Assembly: GCA_963922205.1 (NCBI GenBank)
Contig: CAWUHX010000131.1
Location: 372,001 to 436,000, forward strand
DNA length: 64,000 nucleotides
Direction: 5' to 3'
Source of the DNA: Romanomermis culicivorax
Lineage: Eukaryota; Nematoda; Enoplea; Mermithida; Mermithidae
Shown: positions 57,001-64,000 of the stretch, piece by piece
How the letters are laid out: each line of letters begins with the position of its first letter
How positions within the stretch are numbered: the stretch's first letter is position 1
The notes under the pieces: generated by a model
Database searches by the model: none
What the model saw: only the letters and a program-made list of their open reading frames with translations
Told to the model about the DNA's origin: nothing
Made by a program: the position numbers and the translations under genes

Positions 57001-59889
57001 GAATATTTTTTACAGATTCCTGAAAGATAGACAAATTCATAAAAATATTATTGAAAAGTTTTTTTATGAATGAAAACCGAATAATTTTCTACGATTTTAA
57101 TCAGTTTTGAACAAATTTCGGATCATTCGGCAGCTCTCAACTGAAAATATGTTCAACGCACATTTATCATTTATCAATGTGCGTTGAACATATTTTCAGT
57201 TGAGAGCTGCCGAATGTTGAACATACTTTCTTGATAAAAAAAGAAAAGTTTTCTAGCATCATATTCTTCATCTATATTAGTCAAATATGTGAAACTCTTT
57301 AAGCATTTTTTCAATTATCGAGTCCTAGTTTAGAAAAATCGTTGAAACACAACATCATTTTCAACCTTGTGACAATTTTTTGTTCTTACTTCTTGCACAT
57401 TTTCCTTCATCATTGTCTGGATCATTGTTAGGGGGGGTCGAGTCTGGCATGTATGCTGGGTACAACAAACCTTTAAGACGAGCCGTTTCTTTTGATCACC
57501 TCTGCTCGTCGAATTTGAATGGGATCTTTAAACACTTTTCGTCATTTCTTCGCCATTTCTTGCAAACAAGCAGACATTCACGAAAAAAATAATTTTTAGC
57601 GAGCACATTGCCTTCCATTTGCATGGCTCCCGTTGACCTCGGCTTCCAATCTTCGACTTGCGTGCCATCGGCGCGCTACTATTACGATCCAAATACGGAA
57701 AGATGTCGCAAATTTGGGTACACAGGATGTCGCGGTAACGCTAACAATTTCGAATCGTTCCAAGAGTGCGAGCAATTGTGCCGAGCCGACCATGGACATC
57801 GCTTTTTCTCGCCACCCGTATATAACCCTGGCGTCAAAGAATACGAGTGGAATGAAAGAAGTGAGATATTTAGCTATCAGAACATTTATCAGTTGACTCG
57901 ACAAGATGCTTGTTTTTGCTTCAGTAGTTTATTCAGTGCTGATTTTGATGACGTCACACTTTTTCTTCTCACTGGCATATCACTGTATGTAACATATTCA
58001 TTTTAAAACGATTGATATTGATCCTGCGAATGTAAGTTAAACAGGAAAAATGATCAAAGTTTATTACTGTAGTGAATGAAGAAAATTTCTCGTCGAGCGG
58101 TTTACAGAACAGCGGAAAATTTTTTCGTGCAGCCTCGTTGAATATTCAGGTAACGTTAAGATTTCAAACACATTTCTATCTACATTGAAAGTGGGTAAGT
58201 ATCGTCGTCTTTCTATTGATCATTTTTCTACAATATAACGTTTTCCTTTCTGTGAAACTTACGTATCAAATTTTGGTCACTGCAACTGTCATTCCAAAAT
58301 GAAGGTACTGTAGTCTGCGGATGATAGTCTCCATTCACTGCTATACTCCAGTGTATAGTTCTATAAATTACATGTGTAGATTTGCGTGGAGTTTGCAACC
58401 AGCATGACCATGGCCAATGATTTTATAGGGAAAGAAGATATACCCATTTTGAAAATTGTAAATGGGCAAGAGCTACGTGGGGACTTAGAACAACTATAGT
58501 CCCTCTCAAATCTGAGTTGTACTCCATTTATTTTGAAATGATCGATGCAGTGGTCGAAGTGTCACGTCCTTTCTTGAGATTTCGAGAATTACTCTAGATT
58601 TATGCAGCAACTAATTAAATTTGGGTTTTTGTCATTTATTCGACAAGGTTACTTACAGTATACATAATTTGGATAAGGCAATGCACAATAGGCGTATGAG
58701 GCGATAAGGTGGCGGATGAGTGGCGCGTAGCAATCCAACGTAAAAAGGTTAACACCAATAATTTATTGAAAATTAGCAGTCGTTTGTGAATAATGGACGA
58801 CAATTCTTTGATAAGCAGGAATTCGGCTGTTCCGGATCCTGTAAGATATAGGCAACACTTGCCACACAACGAAACGCAGAACTTGCTGCAAAGTACAATG
58901 GACTAAAGTGCGAGCAAGCGAAATCGCGTACAGACAGACCACTAAAGCAGCGGAGCGTATGTCGCATAAAAATCAAAGACTGACTCTTCTCTTTTTTCCG
59001 AGTCGACATCGATGTTCTTGGGGCGTGGTTCTGGAAACCTCGCTGTGCGTTAGAGTATGGTAGCACCTGCTACTTGAACTATATTTTCCAAATTGTCGGA
59101 GAGTTCAAAACATATGAACCAATTTTTGTATTTTGAAGAAAAGTTTTTTTTTGTTTTAAAATGTGTCAACCTTTCCGTTTCATGCTGAATGCATACATTA
59201 CAAGTGCAAAAATGTGTCAAAACAAAGTACTTGAAAAATAGTCTGGTTTCCAACTCGGAACCCAGATTATTGAAAACAATAGAAAGAACTAACGGATTGC
59301 TAATATGGTACATATGACAAGAAAACGAGGAATATGGCACACGATAAATAAAATGTTTATTTTCGCAAAAATTTACATAAAAATTAAACAAATTTTTACA
59401 CTCCTTGACAGAAGTTTCGCCAAACGCAGAGCTAGGAAATTATTTTCGATAATTTTGAAATGATTATAAAGTGAGATCATCAAGGACTCTGTACCATGAA
59501 GGAAAAATTTATTGAATAAAGTCCATGACCCCTGCATAATATTAAATAAAAGTTTGTCTGGGACCACGCGGCGTTGACCATTTCATAAAGAATGAAGTAT
59601 AGTAATTATGAAACCCGATGATGGCGTCATGATTTGCTGTAACAGGGCAAAGATCGTTGTAACATTCATTTTCTTGGTAGTATATAAAGAAAACAATACT
59701 TTTGTTTTTTTAGATCTGTGTTCACTACCAAAGGTGATCGGAAGTTGTTCAACTTTTCAAAAGAAATATCACTATGACTCAAACGTCAACGATTGTCAAG
59801 AATTTTACTACAGCGGTTGCGGTGGTAACGCCAATAAATTTGAAAATTACCAGCAATGTTTGGATAGATGCGGAAATCGTCGAAAGTGA
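50752..59889 (+). CDS. mec-9: secreted multi-Kunitz/EGF protein, MEC-9-like, gene span
   Basis: Eleven exons with every phase consistent: 50752-51025, 51551-51718, 52008-52166, 52315-52473, 53088-53240, 53302-53469, 53631-53756, 54824-55154, 56753-56868, 57600-57860, 59714-59889; 696 residues. Layout: signal peptide (residues 1-17), Kunitz-like domain (Cys 25, 34, 52, 65, 78, 82), six EGF-like domains (about 92-402), then four Kunitz domains (about 405-462, 484-542, 558-610, 640-690). Five Kunitz and six EGF repeats is, as I recall it, the make-up of C. elegans MEC-9, an extracellular protein needed by touch-receptor neurons, but I cannot align them here. The residues at the inhibitory P1 site are Asp, Gly, Gly, Val and Ser, so trypsin inhibition is unlikely. 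EGF exons are all phase 1-1, a typical exon-shuffling unit. Another matrix or inhibitor protein with the same parts is the main alternative. Confidence 0.82.
51551..51718 (+). CDS. mec-9: Kunitz/EGF gene exon 2 (EGF 1)
   Basis: CDSVRCHSDAQC then CTCKQGFTGDGYSSC, a six-cysteine EGF module with the GFTGDG turn. Acceptor GATTTATAG, donor A|GTAAGT. Confidence 0.9.
52008..52166 (+). CDS. mec-9: Kunitz/EGF gene exon 3 (EGF 2)
   Basis: CDRITCHSNAQC then CACRSGSSGDGRISC. Phase 1 on both sides (donor G|GTAAGC). Confidence 0.88.
52315..52473 (+). CDS. mec-9: Kunitz/EGF gene exon 4 (EGF 3)
   Basis: CERMTCHSNARC then CACKSGYSGDGYISC. Same length (159 bp) as exon 3, and both end with IPQA, so the two look like a recent tandem duplication. 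Confidence 0.88.
52730..52912 (+). repeat. dispersed repeat family D, copy 1
   Basis: Intronic. Shares TAATCCGTAGAAA-like, ATTATTTGCATGAACAT and GGGGCTCA-type landmarks with 55477-55660 and 62798-62975. Family unknown. Confidence 0.55.
53088..53240 (+). CDS. mec-9: Kunitz/EGF gene exon 5 (EGF 4)
   Basis: CEGQLCHTDAQCAVVDG then CSCKSGFTGDGYSTC. The open frame extends upstream into the intron, but the acceptor CATCATTTCAG at 53087 and phase 1 fix the exon start. Confidence 0.88.
53302..53469 (+). CDS. mec-9: Kunitz/EGF gene exon 6 (EGF 5)
   Basis: CNYLVCGRRAEC then CRCKHGYSGGGHRC. Separated from exon 5 by an intron of only 61 bp. Confidence 0.88.
53631..53756 (+). CDS. mec-9: Kunitz/EGF gene exon 7 (EGF 6)
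   Basis: CSMIRCDPNAQC then CRCGYGYAGSGQFC. The acceptor TAAATTAAAG is purine-rich and weak, but phase and domain completion support it. Confidence 0.82.
53757..54823. other. intron 7 of Kunitz/EGF gene
   Basis: About 1.07 kb with no further Cys-rich exon. The 97-codon plus-strand frame at 54348-54641 has no domain and its phase does not fit an exon. Confidence 0.5.
54824..55154 (+). CDS. mec-9: Kunitz/EGF gene exon 8 (Kunitz 2 and first half of Kunitz 3)
   Basis: Kunitz 2: CHDPFDSRYGEQC, FFYHDPASGRCRMFWYGKC, then CSSLC. A Pro/Tyr-rich linker follows, then CLLPVNRGYWC and GRFYYYDR, which break off at donor GACAG|GTGATA in phase 2. The split lies at the usual Kunitz hairpin and is completed by exon 9. 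Confidence 0.88.
55477..55660 (+). repeat. dispersed repeat family D, copy 2
   Basis: Shares AAAATAATCCGTAGAAATC and TTATTTGCATGAACATCTTC with the other copies. Confidence 0.6.
56269..56509 (+). mobile_element. MITE family 2, intronic copy
   Basis: Left end TATAGTCTATTTTTCTTTAA and interior GGAAGGCAAGTA and ACGATTTTCTGGTAAAC. The right end is diverged (AAGAAGAAACATACTTA). Confidence 0.65.
56753..56868 (+). CDS. mec-9: Kunitz/EGF gene exon 9 (second half of Kunitz 3)
   Basis: Completes Kunitz 3: ATQGCQQFYYQGCDGNDNRF and SSMQECNDRC. The spacing C-x7-C-x12-C-x3-C is canonical. Acceptor CACTTTTCAG, donor TCAG|GTATGA. Confidence 0.9.
57124..57216 (+). repeat. perfect hairpin: 41-bp arms, 11-nt loop
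   Basis: Arms 57124-57164 and 57176-57216 are exact reverse complements; the loop is TATCATTTATC. The sequence just after the right arm repeats a TTGAACATA.TTTC motif from inside the stem, hinting at template switching. It lies in intron 9 of the Kunitz/EGF gene, so it would be transcribed. Confidence 0.95.
57600..57860 (+). CDS. mec-9: Kunitz/EGF gene exon 10 (Kunitz 4)
   Basis: CMAPVDLGFQSSTCVPSARY, then YYYDPNTERCRKFGYTGC, RGNANNFESF, CEQLC. A canonical Kunitz core with GC.GNANNF. An extra Pro/Tyr linker follows. Donor GAAAGAA|GTGAGA, phase 1. Confidence 0.92.
58519..58600 (+). mobile_element. MITE family 1, left-end fragment
   Basis: TACTCCATTTATTTTGAAAT then GATCGATGCAGTGGTCG. Only the left end is recognisable. 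Confidence 0.6.
59400..59603 (+). mobile_element. MITE family 1, copy
   Basis: Matches the interior (GATCATCAAGGACTCTGTAC, GAAGGAAAAATTTATTGAAT) and the right end (TTGACCATTTCATAAAGAAT, then AAGTATAGT). The left terminal repeat is degraded. Confidence 0.7.
59714..59889 (+). CDS. mec-9: Kunitz/EGF gene exon 11 (Kunitz 5, stop)
   Basis: CSLPKVIGSCSTFQKKYHYD, then CQEFYYSGCGGNANKFENY and CLDRC, a canonical Kunitz of C-x8-C-x15-C-x7-C-x12-C-x3-C, ending NRRK and TGA. P1 is Ser. ATTAAA at 60004 may be the poly(A) signal. Confidence 0.93.
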
Positions 59890-60639
59890 AAATCGTTAAT
59901 GGAATTTTCACGCGGCTCGTCATATTTATTGTGCTACTTTTTTCTGCATGTTTTGGAATAGAATTGAAAAGCCAAGGTTTGAATCGTGTTATGTTCATAA
60001 TGAATTAAAATACCATTCGTTTGAATATTGGCATTTTTTCTGCTAAACTACAATTATTCTCCGCAAAATATGTTGAATATTTTACTAATGAAATTATAGA
60101 GATGTGGGACTTCACGATACATCGGTGTGGGAGCAGATCTCATCCAGGTGGGTGTTTGATCCTGCGAAGAACAGTAACTTTTCAAGGCGAGTTATAGCTT
60201 TTTGCTCTATAATGCAGCAAGTTGGGCATAAAATGATAGATCCATCCAAAACATGACTAAAAAAAGTTTTAAAACTTTTATGTCTCACAGTTAGCCGATG
60301 GTTAAAGTTTGTTTGGATTGCCTAGCTGCTGATGTGATGGACTTGACTAAAAACAAACATATGATTTGATTTCCTATTCTGACAGTCAAACAGAACAACC
60401 GAAAATTTCTTCAATAAGCTGGTTAAATGATCAAAATTTCTCAAGCAGAATTTGATGTTGTCTGGCTCACAACAACGTTCTATCACGTGTTTGTTTCAGG
60501 GAGTGTTTGCACAGCAAATCTTTTGACGGATGCTAATGGGAAAATGTTTGAACATTATCTGTGAACTGTATCAATTCTGTGTTAACCGTCTGTAAGCCGC
60601 CAACACGCCCATCGAAATTGAATAATGACAAAAACCAGT
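59890..60639. other. gene-free sequence downstream of Kunitz/EGF gene
   Basis: 3' flank; no gene or repeat that I could pair inside the window. Confidence 0.45.
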
Positions 60640-60826
60640 ACGGTCGTCAAAATCGTTTCCACGAACCTTCTACAGTAAGATTTTTCACTACGGTTAGTTG
60701 AGTAAGCTCACAAATTTGCAGTTCAATATGTATGTTTCAGCAGAGAATCATACGAATATGAGATGATAATTGCTTTTAACTCTTACTATTTCAAAGTATT
60801 TGAGAAAAAGCAGACTATATGTATCT
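60640..60826 (-). mobile_element. MITE family 2, diverged copy
   Basis: On the minus strand it starts TATAGTCTGCTTTTTCTCAA and carries a TGCTGAAACATACATATTG-like interior. The far end is truncated. Confidence 0.5.
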
Positions 60827-62527
60827 GTACTACGTAGTAACATTTCCATCAAGCAGGCCTGGAGAAGATGCGCGAAAGAAAATTGTAACGTGATGATGAG
60901 GATGATATCGATTTAGATGTTCTCAATCTTACTGCGGACACCAACGAAATTGTTTTTGCATCATTTTTATGACGATTATGTGGAATCTACGATGCCAAAA
61001 AAACACGAAAAAATACCTCAATTTATAATGACTGAAAATTCCATGCAAAATATTAACCAAAGGAGTTTTTTCTTCGTGAGTAAGTCCTGATAATGATTTT
61101 TTACATACAAATTGTCTGTTGAGAGATCGCAGTAATGATTTTCCATTTTTACCAAAATCTACGAATGTCAAATTTAGCGAATGTACTTCAGAACTTTAAG
61201 TCCATGTTTTCAAAATGAGCTTCGTAACGCAAAAAATGCTCATGCAAATAACTTTTGCGAACACGGTAGCTTTTTTCTCAGATTGGCAGTAATCAGGGGG
61301 TACGACGCAGGTTGATCTTCCGTCTTCGAACTCCTTATTCCAAACTCATTTGAAATAAAACGGATGTATTTTCATGCTTTCAAATTGGAAAAAGATGGGA
61401 TAAAGTCAGTCCTTCTTCAAAATTGTTCATGTCATCTGATTCTATGGTTCGATTATATTTACATTAAGTAATTATTAAGGATCGTAAAAGGTACAAACTT
61501 AACCTCAGAGTGTAGTAGGTCTTTATTAAATGAAATTGAAAAAGTGAGAAAAAATAAGTACAGCTCTCTGAGTCGTTTTTATTGTAAAGGCCCATCTAAA
61601 CTTTTTTCGTTAAAGAACATACACAAGCGGTTTGCTCTTCAAGTATTGGAGCAGTTTCAGTCATCGCAAGGTAGATATCGAAATTTCCAATCGAAAAATA
61701 CCCAACACGTTTAACAAGCATCTAATGTGCGCTTTAAATCCAGCTTTGACGCAAGAAACGCAAGACGCTTACAAAATAGCTGATATCAGCAACATTACGC
61801 AATTTTTTTTTGCAAAATATACTTCACTGGATAGAACTCGTCAAGATATTTCTGAGAATATGAGGGATTCGTTCGATTTTAATCGTTGCAATCCTTGCGA
61901 CAGATTTTCGAGAAAAAAGTATAGATGGGCCTTAAGATTTTTTACTTAAAAATATTTTAAAAATGGTAATTGCGTAATTGCGTAGACTCTCATATTTCTA
62001 ATACTATGGGGGAATTAAACTATGACAAATAAACAAAAAACACCGTAAACAAAATAATTTAAACGCATGTATGTAAACATGTGCAACGTGAACGAAAACA
62101 GAAAAATAATCAGAATAATGTACAACATCAATAAAATGTATAAAATCTACTGTCTGGTCGTCTTTATTTGTACAACTTACGCATCTCAATATCTAATCTT
62201 ACTGTAAAATATTTGTCATGTAGTCGTCCCGTTCCTTAAATTTAGGGACGTTAAGGACTACTTTACCTGGTCCTATCCTTTCCTGATCCTTATCGGATCA
62301 GGAACTCAGGATCAAGGAACAGGATTACGGATTACTATACATCGGCTTTAAGATATGATTTAACCAGAAATCGTAACAATATGGAACAGTACTTGCTTTT
62401 CTCTTATTATTTACAAGCATTTCAAGAAAAATAGGCTACAGTAAGTCGAATTTATGCAAATCAAAAGTGTTCAAGGAACCTGGGCGCAGTTATGCTAGTG
62501 CATCCGTCTCAATGCTCATGATACACA
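60827..62527. other. no assigned gene
   Basis: A 105-codon plus-strand frame (61632-61949), basic and with a CNPC pair, could be an exon but no family is recognised. 62230-62345 is self-complementary GGATCAGGA/TCCTGATCC text. The end of a MITE family 2-like copy is near 62390-62455. Confidence 0.35.
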
Positions 62528-62774
62528 TAGTCTATTTTTTTATAAAATGATTCCAAATTGAAAAATGTACAAGAATCAGTATATCATCAAAATCGTTCAG
62601 ACAAAGCTATCACGAAAAGTTTTTAAACTTAAAAATTGCTGAAGGTTGTTTGAGTACGTTCACAAATTTTCAGTCCGTTGCGACATATGGTTCAGCAGAA
62701 AATCGTGATAAAATGAAATAGTACATGATTTCCACCCCTATTATTTGAAGAATTACAGGGAAAAAAGATTATAG
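62528..62774. mobile_element. MITE family 2, copy
   Basis: Left TAGTCTATTTTTTTATAAAA and right AAAAAAGATTATA, in the inverted interior orientation relative to 29730 (ATGGTTCAGCAGAAAATCGT). Confidence 0.55.
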
Positions 62775-62797
62775 CCTAATCATTCTATTAACCTCGA

Positions 62798-62975
62798 AAT
62801 GCAAAATAATCCATAGAAATCCGTGAGCAGATAATAAACCAGTATCGTATGCCTACATCTTTTTTAGCAAGTTCTTCAGCTAGTGAAGTAGAGAAAAAAC
62901 ATCCGCGGAACGCAGGTTGTTGATCTTGTACGAACACCTTTCTGCGCCCCGGGACTCATTCGGGAAAAAAGACCC
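62798..62975 (+). repeat. dispersed repeat family D, copy 3
   Basis: GCAAAATAATCCATAGAAAT at the left and CTGCGCCCCGGGACTCATTC at the right correspond to copies 1 and 2. Confidence 0.55.
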
Positions 62976-63670
62976 AGTCAGTACTAAGCCCTTTTTAAAG
63001 ACAATTTTACCTATGACTCGTTCCGTGAAAAAAGTTTACTATACTGAAGCGAAAGCGTAGAAAAAGTTAGTAGCGATAAGCAAAAAATACATAGTCAATC
63101 AACAAAAATGGTAAAAATTGCCTGATCGAGCGACAACGTTCGTTGAATTTTCACTCTTCTTCGTCTCCTTGGGTCGCCTAAATTACAAAAGCGGGCAGTA
63201 AGGATTCTTCAGATAGTGATTCAATCAACGTAGATAACTCGATTATTCAACAAATTTTACACTGCGATTAGACTTTCACTTGAAAGTATTTTTGCGAGTC
63301 CCTAATCGAAAACGCAAAAAGATAACGTAACGCGCTTTGAACTGAGTTTATTCCATTAGAAATACATTAGTTTCAAAATGAATTTCCTGTTAAGACGGAA
63401 GTAACTGCATTGTGATAATCTGACTCGGTATCAAAATAATAAATAAGGGGTATTTTCGCCCAAAGCAATTCACAGTTCGACTTATGATAAAAATATCATT
63501 ATAATAATCTGTCAAAATGTACACCTCTTGTTATTATTGACCCAACGAACATTCCTACACTGAAATATTACTTGTATGGATTGCAAGGTCGGCGCATTAA
63601 GGCTATTGTAGGGTGCTAGAAAATTGAAAAGAATATAAGAACGTACAAAAAAACTATAACACAAAATTAC
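62976..63670. other. no gene seen
   Basis: Likely intron or 3' flank of the minus-strand transmembrane gene. No exon recognised. Confidence 0.4.
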
Positions 63671-63817
63671 CTTCGTTTGTACGGTATTCGGCAATCAAAT
63701 CTTCCATGTCTCGTTCGGGGTGGTAGTAGAAAAATACGTAAAGCACTACGCCCACTGTGATAATCAAAACGACGACGACTACGCACAACGCGGCAATCAG
63801 AATGCCTTGTTTTTCTC
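63671..63817 (-). CDS. single exon encoding a transmembrane segment (gene unknown)
   Basis: Minus-strand exon of 147 bp between acceptor TTTTTCTCTTCAG and donor GAAG|GTAATT, phase 1 on both sides. It encodes EKQGILIAALCVVVVVLIIT and TVGVVLYVFFYYHP, a single hydrophobic helix, followed by an acidic/basic juxtamembrane tail (ERDMEDLIAEYRTNEG). This looks like the membrane exon of a type I receptor or adhesion protein. The 5' exons lie beyond the window and the 3' exons were not found. The family is not recognised. Confidence 0.55.
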
Positions 63818-64000
63818 CTGAAGAGAAAAATTCCGATTCTATTACAGACTGAAAACACCAAATTTGTGAAAGTTTCAAGCAGTGTGAGAGTTCCACCGTG
63901 CATGACTTTGCTGTTGTGACGTCAATTAGTTTTCACGTTACTAAAATACGTTGCACAATTATAAATCCATTCCGAAGTTTTGAAAAATCAAAAAAGTATG
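63818..64000. other. intron or flank of the minus-strand gene
   Basis: Open in the same frame for a few more codons but preceded by a good acceptor; read as intron. Confidence 0.4.

Larger units (their letters stand above)
57861..59713. other. intron 10 of Kunitz/EGF gene
   Basis: 1.85 kb with two MITE family 1 fragments (58519-58600, 59400-59603). Minus-strand frames (58636-59567) have no domain. Confidence 0.5.

Noticed and set aside
57380-57592. Possible extra exon between Kunitz 3 and Kunitz 4
   Set aside because: In the required phase the frame stops after about 15 codons, and no Cys-rich domain is gained. Exon 9 to exon 10 already agree in phase.
62230-62345. Rho-independent style terminator from GGATCAGGA/TCCTGATCC pairing
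   Set aside because: Eukaryotic sequence. The pairing is short and imperfect and better read as a small repeat.

Overview
The window reads as invertebrate animal DNA, probably nematode. It has AT-rich intergenic sequence, introns from 54 bp to about 7.4 kb, and two multi-exon plus-strand genes of nematode flavour. One is a small-conductance calcium-activated potassium (SK/KCNL) channel. The other is a secreted Kunitz/EGF protein with the domain content of C. elegans MEC-9. Every call rests on reading the sequence; no search was run and the species cannot be named.

Layout. (1) About 1-18.2 kb is CpG-poor, gene-free and repeat-built. It holds a duplicated 0.7-0.9 kb repeat with about 85-bp internal periodicity, an inverted repeat pair, a tRNA-derived foldback SINE with a 12-bp target duplication and a visible empty-site paralogue, and a decayed 10.8 kb minus-strand Ty3/gypsy LTR retrotransposon (6547-17348). 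That element carries an extra 3' reading frame resembling a DEDDy 3'-5' exonuclease. (2) About 18.2-25.5 kb is normal-CpG intergenic sequence with MITEs. (3) 25.5-46.9 kb is the SK channel gene: ten exons whose splice phases all agree, about 1004 residues. Its introns are packed with transposons, a (GATAAA)n array of about 0.95 kb, a (TTTTC)n array of about 0.68 kb and several foldback elements. (4) 46.9-50.7 kb holds another foldback element and a MITE split by a nested hAT element. (5) 50.75-59.89 kb is the Kunitz/EGF gene: 11 exons, 696 residues, signal peptide, one Kunitz-like domain, six EGF domains and four Kunitz domains. (6) 60-64 kb is repeat-rich, ending in one minus-strand exon that encodes a transmembrane segment.

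The points most worth a second look are: the abrupt change in composition and repeat families near 18.2 kb (assembly chimera or foreign block?); the retrotransposon with an exonuclease-like frame; a crowd of foldback elements (five families, six copies) that share one architecture but not sequence; a perfect 41-bp-stem hairpin in an intron of the Kunitz/EGF gene; and two stop-free, in-frame mini-introns in the SK channel.

How the genes relate. The SK channel would hyperpolarise excitable cells when calcium rises, through calmodulin bound to its C-terminal region. MEC-9 in C. elegans is an extracellular matrix component of touch neurons. Both would fit neuronal or muscle function, but their adjacency alone does not show a functional link.
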